Assembly: GCA_951799425.1 (NCBI GenBank)
Contig: OX637403.1
Coordinates: 24,146,811 to 24,210,810, forward strand
DNA from: Ilex aquifolium
Taxonomy: Eukaryota; Streptophyta; Magnoliopsida; Aquifoliales; Aquifoliaceae
DNA: 64,000 nucleotides
Direction: 5' to 3'
The notes below the pieces were generated by a model. The model was not told where the DNA came from. It ran no database searches and saw only the letters and a list, made by a program, of their open reading frames with translations. Position numbers and translations under genes: made by a program. Positions 55,674-64,000 of the stretch are shown here, piece after piece; the stretch's first letter is position 1, and each line of letters opens with the position of its first letter.

Positions 55674-55978
55674 TGTCACAGTTATTATGGCTATTTGTGC
55701 TTCTTCTTTTTTTCTCCTGTCTAGAAAAACCTAGAGTATTCTTGTACATGTAAGAATCTGAATACTTGAATAAAAGTTTGTAGAGACATTCTTGATAGTT
55801 GTCATGTGGCAAAATCTTAGCCATTTATTGGAAACCAAGAGCCTATAAATAGGGGTAAGTCGCACTTACCAAGTTTCAAGTTCTATTCTTCAATGCACTT
55901 CTACATTCTCATCAAACTCTTATTGTCTCTCGTGTTTTTCTAGCATCTAGAGCTAGCTAGGTTGAAATGTTTACTTAG
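55674..55978 (+). mobile_element. LTR fragment related to 48887-49360
   Basis: Starts TGTCACAG and shares with the earlier copy AACCTAGAGTATTCTTG, GAGCCTATAAATAGGGG and CTAGCATCT...GCTAGCTAGGTTG. It ends abruptly at 55978. Confidence 0.5.
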
Positions 55979-56086
55979 GCTGCGTTTGACGCAACTTCTC
56001 AAAATAAAAGTCCATCTAAAATGGGACTTTTCAAAATGGACTTTCAAACAATATTAGATGTTTGGTGAACATGTCACTTTTGACAT

Positions 56087-56750
56087 TTTTTTTTTCAAAC
56101 AAATCAACACTTTATTTCATAGAAAAAGAATTACAATCAAGAAAGAGACAGACATGCTTGCCTTTACAATCAACTCAATACAAAATTCCAAAAAAATCAA
56201 AGAATGCATGTCTTTTTCCTCAAAAACTTCACTCCCTGTCTGTCCTGCCACATGATCAGCTTGGCTTGAAGAGGAATCCTCAATTCCTGGGAAAAATCAG
56301 TAGAAGCCCCATCTCTAACAACCTGATTTGCAAAGAAATCCATTTGATTAGCTTCCCTAAACACATGTACCAAGCTGAAATTCAGTCTCCCCAACCTCTC
56401 CATAATCTCATTGAATAAAAGCCAAAATTTCCAAGCACTCAAATGCCCCTGCAATACATTGCTCAAACAATACCAAACCATCCCTCAGCTCAGCCTCCAT
56501 ATTGAAGCATTCTCCATAGTAAAAAGAACTTGCAGACCAGATTCTCCCACTGATTCCTTACCACTACACCACCCAGCTCTGCCTGTATTACCTTATCTGC
56601 TCCATCTACATTCAACTTCAACAACCCCTCAGCTGGAGGACACCAGTTAACCCATAAACTCTTCACCTGCACCCTGCACCTTACATCTGTTGCAACAATT
56701 CCTATCAAATCCTCAAAAAGAAAATCGTATAAGAAGACAAGCAGGCTTCT
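56087..56750 (-). mobile_element. 5'-truncated LINE with RNase H domain
   Basis: On the minus strand a plant LINE-type RNase H is readable in two frames: W-C-P-P-A-E-G-L-L-K-L-N-V-D-G-A (56490-56708), then LVHVFREANQ and A-N-Q-V-V (56197-56481). An AATAAA signal near 56118 and an A-run at 56087-56096 form the 3' end. Frameshifts and stops make it defunct. No target duplication found. Confidence 0.75.
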
Positions 56751-57156
56751 TCATGAACCCTTCTGCACCTTTCTCTCCACAATTGTCAATAGACCACCAA
56801 AGGCAATCCTCTAAGAAGCTGGAATTTACATAATTACATTATGTTTGATGACAATATTTTAAAAGTAAAAAGTAATTCTACTTTACAATGATATTCTTAA
56901 TTCTTATGACCAAACTAATTTCTTACCATGCACACTCAATCAATTCATCTAGATTAAAAAGTTACACTGTGTTTGGATACTTTGGTTCGGGATACACCAT
57001 GAACATGCTGTATAATGCTTGAGAATATTTCAGATTTTCAAAAAACCCACAAAGATTGTTGGACATGAACTCGCAATATGATATTGAATAAAGTATGTTC
57101 AAAATATACATATATTCCCTTGTATTTGTTCATTAAATATATATATATTTTTTTTA

Positions 57157-58158
57157 GGGTGCATTTGGTAACGTTTTTGTTTTTATGTTTTTTTTATAAA
57201 AAGAACAAAACTAGTTTTTATTTTTTTGTGATAAAAATTAAAAATATAAAACATGTTTGTTAGTCATTTATATTTAAAAAATTATAAAAACAAAAATAAA
57301 AAACATGTTTGGTAGTATATATTTTAGGTAATATTTTATTGATATTCTTTTGGTTAATATTTTAATACTAAATTCCTCAATTGGTGATCTCTCTATTGGG
57401 GATGTTCTTTGTGATCAAAAAAAAATTGGAGATGTCAACAAGAACACACAATCACGGGCGAGACCTCTTGCTGAAACACACATACATATACACACACAGA
57501 TTATATATACAACACACACACACACACATATATATATATACACACAGATCTATATATACACCACACATACACACACAAAAACAAATAAATACACACACAT
57601 GTAGATCTATATATATATATATATATATATCGATCTCTCTCTCTCTATATATATATATATGTATATATAAACATAGATTTATGTACATATGGTATAAAAT
57701 TAAGGAAAAAGGGGGAAACGAGCGAGAGAGACGATGTAGGTTTTGTCTTCGACTTCTTCGTCTTCGACTTCAGTTTCAGAAGAGAGAAACCAGTGAGAGA
57801 GAGGAATGGCTTCATCTTTGATTTCAGAAGAGAGAGAGAAAGAGAGAGATATGAGGGAAAGAGACGAAAAAAAAAGGAAAATGACTTTTTATAGTTGACA
57901 CAAAAAAATGCCTCATTTTGTTGCTAATGAGATTCGAAGGTTGGATCTCATTAATTGTTAATAGGGTACACGCTTATTTTTTAGATTTGAATGTTTTGAA
58001 AAATATCATTTTTGGTATTTACAAATTTGGACCTTGTTTTCAAAACAATGTGACATAAAAAAAAAAAAACGCTTCAAAACACGTTATTGTTTTTTTTTTT
58101 TTTTTTTGCAAAAAGTGAAAACAAAAAAAACACAAACACACAGCTACCAAATGGCACC
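57157..58158. mobile_element. PIF/Harbinger-type (Tourist-like) MITE
   Basis: Ends GGGTGCATTTGGTA (57157) and its inverse TACCAAATGGCACC (58158), each flanked by TTA, the 3-bp target of this superfamily. 1002 bp. It contains an AC/AT microsatellite block (57480-57665), a GA-rich block (57720-57870) and several poly-T runs. No transposase. Confidence 0.6.
57490..57665. repeat. AC/AT/CT microsatellite block
   Basis: Alternating (CA)n, (TA)n and (TC)n tracts. Reading frames across it are artefacts of the simple repeats. Confidence 0.9.
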
Positions 58159-58515
58159 TTATTTATTTATTGAGGAGAATTTTAATAAGGCAAGTGAACA
58201 CACACGTACACACAAATGAAAATGAAGCCTTAAATCAATGACAGAAAGAGAAACAAATCGGAAACATATGATGACCAGCACATCCTCACATTGCCATTGA
58301 AACTACACAAATTCCACAATACAAGTATTCACGGTCAGCATAAAATAGAAGAGTTCAAGACCAAAGAAAGCCGAAAACACACAGGTTTCCTTCTATGTTC
58401 AGTAAACTCTAATATACCTTTTTTGTTCTTCATTCATATATTCATCTAATCAAGTACAAAAGATGGCAATGAGCCAGATTGAGGGTCACAAAATTTGAGC
58501 ATTTGCCTGAAAGCC

Positions 58516-61500
58516 TTAATATGTTGGCCGGCAACATAATCTCCGCAAACGAACTCTTTCCTGAAGCATGAGAAAAACAAACAGCAGATGCTGAAGTTAA
58601 GCATTTCCTCTCAGTATAGAGACAACCAGTAAAATTGTAAGACAATGTAAGAAAACCAGGAAAATTGTGAAACTTGTAACAAATGTTTTAACACCACTTG
58701 CCTCAATGTCATCATGGTCATATCGAATCAAGAAAAGACACCTGCAGCCCCTTATATCATGCAATCTCCTTTGAATTTCTAGGACACGAGCATCATAGTA
58801 TCTTGCTTGATCACTCCTCTCCTGATAATGTATTAAGTGAGCATGTGATTGAGGCTCAAGATACTCTCTGGGAGATTAAGAAATGTAGAAGAGAGAAATT
58901 CAAATTACCTGGAAGCAAAGTACGAGATCTCCAACTTTTACTTTCTGGCATTCAGAATGCTCCAAAGCAACAGAGCGTTCGCGCACTGCCTTTTTCACAT
59001 TTACCCATTCATCCTCCTCTGGCCCAAAGCCAGCAAATCTTACACGAACTTCCTGCAATGAATGACAATTCATCAAACCTGAGCTTGGCACAAATAAAGT
59101 GACAATTCCAGCCTTCTTTATAGTGCTTTTTTTTCCGCTCTTTCCAATAATCACATAGTTCAGACATGCTCCACACCATGAAGTAAAACATTCTTGCTCC
59201 ATAAAACATCAAAAAGCATAAGAAATAAATAAAGGAAGTAAAGAAAAAGAAACAAAATAGGAGCTGATTCTCCACATAATAGATTTCAATGGTCCTTGAA
59301 ACTTCATTCCTTGTCCTAAATGAAAAACCAGCCTAGTTTAAAGCAAACTTAAAACCATGGTCAAGCAGCAAGCCTCTAAAATCCAACAGCGCTCATATTG
59401 AGAATAGGAGGGCAGCTACTATAACCAGCATGATAAAGCCAAAGCAGCACACTCCTGATAGAAAATGTGTGAAACTGTTGAATAATTAAGGCAACCAAAA
59501 GCATTATGATGATGATATCAAAGGTTTAACACTAGTCAAAAATGACCACCCAATGGAACTTAAGGAAAATATAGAAACGGTAATAACCGAAAATTCAGTG
59601 AATCATATTTTAATTACTTACAGCTTCACCTGTACTAAGAAATCTGTGGGTGAGAAATGTATCCACATCGTACCTGTAAAACCCCCAAAAAAAAAAAAAA
59701 CCAAGAAAAGAAAGGGGTGATAACTTGTGAACATGACCCAAACTATTCTTTGAAAATGATCAGATAATTCAATATGAGAACCAAATGAAGCAAGCTAGTA
59801 TGAACATATATCACAGCGAGCAACAAACAAGATTTTATTTCCACTTTTTGCAAGTTTATGTGGGACAAGCCAGCTAGTTGTGAAAATATGTGACAGCATG
59901 ACAGCAATAAGTGAAAACAGATTGCACTTTCGCTTTTTGGCTGAGCTTTCTTGTGCAGTTGCTAGGTTGCCGGTTTCATCATACCAATTAGTAGAGTGAG
60001 GGGAGCCAGTTTTCCCATTTACAACTATAAGGGAGCATATGTCAGCCAATTTAAGCCATCTTAGGAGGAAAAACTGAAAGAACTAGATATGGTATGAAGT
60101 CAACAGGTACAAATGTAATAACAAAACCAGATGAATGGATTGGACCCTCATTTAAATGATGATAAGTTAGGTTTAGAAGACATTGTTAGAACCTTCAAAA
60201 ACCAAGCGGCAAACCTCTTAAAGTATGAACTGGCAGCAAATTCTCAGTCAATCTAGCAGTCAACTATGGGTATTCTACCAGAGGGAAGGGGCGGGGGGGG
60301 GGGGGGGGGGGAAGGCCAGCGTCAGGCATAAAGTTGTAGCCTAGGCATTGCCTGGCAGGCACCCTCAAAAGCTATGCTATTGATACATGACTTTAACAAA
60401 ATGAATTGACGCATTTAGAGAACTAGCAATTACTACAACAATCTGGAAACCAATTTTAAGAAGTCAACGTTAGACAGCATAGCAACATTCCCATGGAAGT
60501 CAAATGGATAAAAAGGAGATCATCTGCCATTAATGCAACAATTGCATCAATTCATACACAAACAATACAATCTTCTTGAGCACCATTACATTTATATAAG
60601 TTGATTATGTGATCTACACTCCAATAATGGTTACAAATTACCATTTGGCAGGACTAAAATAAAAAGACATGTAAGGATAAAGCCAAGGAGGTAATGATAC
60701 AATAACAAGGAACCATGTGGATATTTTAAACAGAAGAGAGGACTATCACATTTCTTGCTTGCCATATGTAGACTTACCATGCCCCATCTTTTGATGACCT
60801 AGCCTCAAATTCCAATTCTGATAGATCTGGAGTATTTTCACCTGAATTGAGAACAATGTTTGTCAAAACCAGACAATATTAACTTCATTCTCCAAAAAAT
60901 GTAGCAGTTCTGTTCAATTTCGGTAAGTAATTTCCTTGTAAATGATTGATGGGTACAAAAGAAAGGGCAAGCGAGCATAAATTTAAAATATGAGGAAAGG
61001 CCATTCACGCCACAAAAGATAGAGAGTAAAAATAAAATTATCGTTAGTTCAGAGGGACGGCCTTAGATGATGCTAACTATTAAGTTTAAGCAGATACAGA
61101 GACCAATTGACAGCAAGTCTGTCAACCTGTCTGAACAATCTCTTGATTAATACCGAATCAGAATTGCTTGATCAAATCTATCAAACCTAGTATTGGGCTA
61201 ACACTTGTTCTCCATCTCTCAACACATGCAAAAACAGATATAACTGGTTCAAGACTTGGTAAGTATGAAGGCCCTAAAATATTAAGGGGATGAACATGCA
61301 ATAGTAATGTGAACGATGAAATCACATATAGTTAAGCACAAAAAGAAAAGTCAAGCATGTGAGGAGAGGGGCTTTGGACATGGATCTCTAATTGCTTTAA
61401 CACCATTGATTTTTCTTGTGCAATGGAAACAACAGTTTAAGGCCAATAAATGAGCATATTTTGAAGAAGTTATCAAACAACTACTTGCAAGGACGTCCTC

Positions 61501-63896
61501 ACAACTGAAAGTCATATAAACAACCTTTAGGCATTTGAGAATTTTCATTTTCTTTTTCTGGAGGACAAGCTTCTGGTACAATTGACAATTTGTTGAGGAC
61601 GCCAGGAGAAGTATTTTTGGATGGACAATCTTTCTGCCTGTTCTGGAACCAACTTTGCACCTAAAATATATATGTAAACATAGGAGCACCATAGACAGTC
61701 AAGTACAAACAATGCAATTAAATTTAATTGTAATAACCAGAAGATGAAGAGAGTGGAGACCTCAGTCCACTTCACACTTGGCTTTCCAGCACGGTCTTTA
61801 CAGCAACTGCAAGAATGACAAGCAATAATAAAATAACTTAAATCCCACAAAACCAATTAACCCGAAACAAATATTGAAATATTAAACTTCCAAACAACCG
61901 ATGATTAATAGAGGACTATATAAGGAACATGAAATATAACTCACTTGAAATTTTTTGCAAGTTTTTTACAAAATTCCTGCTCCAAAGACTGTTCTCTACA
62001 TTCCTTGAGTAATGTCTCCATTTTCTCAATCTGTTTTCAGTTGGGAGGAGATACTTTGTTATATCATGCATCTTAGCAAGAATAACAGGTGCAAAAAAAA
62101 ACCAAAAAAAAAGGGTTTGGTAGTAATGCCCTTGCTCCCATCAAAACTATACTGCAACTCACAAAATGGTTACTAACTCCATAATGAATTAATTTTGACA
62201 TTGTTCAGCAACAAAGGGCAAACTAATGGATTTTTAGTGATTTCAATTGCATTAATTCCCAAAAACATAAGAAATAATGAAGCTCCCAATCCCACCCAAT
62301 ACGCACAAACATTTGGGAGGCAAGATGCTATGAGAATAGTAACTCCAGACATGAATCATTTCCATACTTTTTCTGTCTCACAGACTACGAACACTAAGTT
62401 GAGATTTGAGCACTGACAAGGAATATCTCAACTTTGTGCAAATCAGAATGATTAATCGATATCCACATTTTCACCCCCAAAACAGAGGCCACAATTTATG
62501 GCATCGCAATTACAACATAACAAATTGATTCACATTTTAAATTGTACCAAATAATGCATCAGCATTACAAACAATATCTGCCATTCCCAACATTTTTTTC
62601 ACATTCCCTTAGCTGCTAAGTGTGATTTGCAGCTAATAGCACAATCCCAATGAGGCAGTAATGGACTAATACCCACATTTTCTGGTAATCAAGTACAAGA
62701 ATTCAAGATCTTGCAACCACAACCAAACTGATTCATGCAAATAAAAACAAAACATAGACCTAATATGCATCAGTATACCACTTACAAATGTACAAAGCAT
62801 TTCATTCCAGCTAAGATCAACAGCTCTTCTTTCAAATTTGTACAGGTTTAAAATGATTAACGGTTCCATCACAAGCAAATGCCAAAAATGTATTGACATA
62901 ATTACCACAAGCCAAGAAATATATCAACTGTACCACATAAACCCAGAATATCAGCATAACAAACATAAATTTCACATCCATACACTTTCTCAAGAACCAT
63001 TTAAAAGTGAACTTGGATTAAGACCCAAAAAATGGGAGTTGGGACCAAAAATAGTCTATATAATAAGGAAGCTATAAGTTTGAATCTTATCTCCATATAT
63101 GTTTTCTGCTCATTTCTATCACATCACCCATTTCTATAACAAGTTAATTCATTTATTTTTTAATTATTTTTTGACTCAATACAATTTTTATTTCAAACAT
63201 GGGTGATATTTTTGTTGAGGTCATGTATTTTGAGAAAATTTTGTCCATTTTTTTTAATAGAAATTAATTTTAAATTATGTAATTACATATAGTGGGATCG
63301 ATTTTTTCAAAATTAATGGATAGTAGAAAAGAAACATTGTTATTTCATATAATGAGATCGATTTTTTGGACGCTCAAATTTTATATTATATCGTGCCTGA
63401 AGACTGGGTTATGACTAGTAATTTCACATTACATATTCCGTTAAGAGCACATTGATACCCACCAATCCCTCCTACTCAGAAACTAATTTCTCAACAACTC
63501 AGCAAAAATAAGGCAAGATTAACAGATAAATGTTTCAACTGAAGCCATTCAACAGAAGGCGTGATCAGTAATGAGCAGGGAATAGGCTTTTATGAACATG
63601 TGTGCCTGATTTGAACGGTTCATTACTAGCCACATTACCTGCTGTTAACATGCAGCTTCATTCTAGGCCTTTGCCATCAAAACCCACGTCTATTTAACAT
63701 TCTTATACATTTTTTTCACTGACCCAATAGATTAAAGAACCTAAAGTAACAGCTGATCATTCAAATTTACACATGATTAAAATGATTAATCTATACCCAG
63801 ATTGAGGGCAAAAAAAAAGGGAAACGGTTGAAATTTGACCTCATTTGCAGTAAAGCCAGTGAAAACTTCTCTCTGTCTAGGACGAAGACGATCCAT
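58516..63896 (-). CDS. SHH1: SAWADEE homeodomain protein, SHH1-like
   Basis: Nine exons on the minus strand: 63840-63896, 61945-62030, 61761-61806, 61525-61660, 60778-60841, 59623-59674, 58909-59052, 58702-58821, 58516-58560. They sum to 750 bases (249 residues plus TAA) and every junction keeps frame. Residues about 12-75 are a homeodomain ([27 protein letters not shown]; helix 3 W67-F-Q-N-R). Residues about 113-248 are a SAWADEE domain ([59 protein letters not shown]) with Cys/His residues for its zinc site. In Arabidopsis SHH1 this domain reads H3K9 methylation with unmodified H3K4 and recruits Pol IV for RNA-directed DNA methylation. The length is near that of SHH1 (258) rather than SHH2. 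An in-frame TGA just upstream fixes the ATG at 63896. The eighth intron has a GC donor (AG|GCAAGT). Confidence 0.88.
60293..60311 (+). repeat. Poly(G) run in an SHH1-like intron
   Basis: About 19 consecutive G on the plus strand (C on the transcribed sense strand), within the intron between 59674 and 60778. Exact length is prone to sequencing error. Confidence 0.8.
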
Positions 63897-64000
63897 GACC
63901 AATCAAGTCAGTCCTCAAAAGCCTCAACAGAAGTCACAAAACCCTAGCTTTGCCGTCGATGAAGAATCGGAATCCACTTCACAGCATTCTCAGCCTACAT
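63897..64000 (-). other. Probable 5' UTR/promoter edge of the SHH1-like gene
   Basis: Contains AAAGCTAGGGTTTTGTG on the minus strand, typical of plant leaders, and an in-frame stop a few codons before the ATG. The promoter is outside the window. Confidence 0.5.

Noticed and set aside
57350-57821. Frames of 84-146 codons across the microsatellite block
   Set aside because: Translated dinucleotide repeats (T-H, I-Y runs) inside a MITE.
1-64000. rRNA genes, organelle insertions, viral genomes or bacterial operons
   Set aside because: No matching sequence was recognised on either strand; all reverse-transcriptase sequence belongs to plant LTR elements and LINEs.

Overview
This is nuclear DNA of a flowering plant, probably a eudicot. 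It has intron-containing genes with GT-AG splicing, plant-only families (a DUF1677 protein, lachrymatory-factor-synthase-like proteins, a SAWADEE homeodomain protein), and a dense load of plant transposable elements. The species cannot be named from the window. Ordinary host genes are few: a DUF1677 gene (2735-3283, minus), one intact LFS-like gene (9317-9814, minus), three decayed LFS-like copies (about 37.0, 48.2 and 52.0 kb, all minus) and a nine-exon SHH1-like gene (58516-63896, minus). Most of the rest is mobile DNA.

Layout. 1-9.3 kb: the DUF1677 gene, then two hAT-like non-autonomous elements, a fold-back repeat and a solo LTR. 10.7-36.0 kb: a three-deep nest of Ty3/Gypsy LTR retrotransposons. 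A Tat-lineage element (10691-36000, minus) is split inside reverse transcriptase by a Tekay-type chromovirus (17826-32587, minus, TSD GATGT). That element is split inside protease by an Athila-derived non-autonomous element (23014-28649, plus, TSD CTTCT). By-eye LTR divergence falls in the same order as the nesting (about 20 of 570, about 35 of 2058, 4 of 1306 differences). 39.2-44.2 kb: a second Tat-lineage element (plus) that has lost nearly all of pol. 44.7-47.5 kb: a second nest, with a TRIM inside a Mutator-like element inside a Helitron-like element; the nest lies in the 3' flank of an LFS-like pseudogene. 47.6-52.4 kb: two LFS-like pseudogenes broken by a LINE-type insertion and by another TRIM. 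55.7-58.2 kb: an LTR fragment, a LINE RNase H fragment and a PIF/Harbinger-type MITE. 58.5-64 kb: the SHH1-like gene.

How the parts relate. The LFS-like genes are a tandem array in one orientation that transposons have spread over 43 kb; only the first copy is still open. The Tat elements carry, between integrase and 3' LTR, an antisense gene. In the first element I can read it as a four-exon gene whose three introns all keep frame. It has a Transposase_28-like domain and a coiled-coil, acidic C-terminus. The second Tat element lost pol but still carries a remnant of this gene's C-terminal end. Both Tat elements also have a UAG at the same codon of gag. SHH1-type proteins recruit the Pol IV silencing machinery to transposons, so the one conserved regulatory gene here belongs to the system that silences its neighbours; that link is only thematic.
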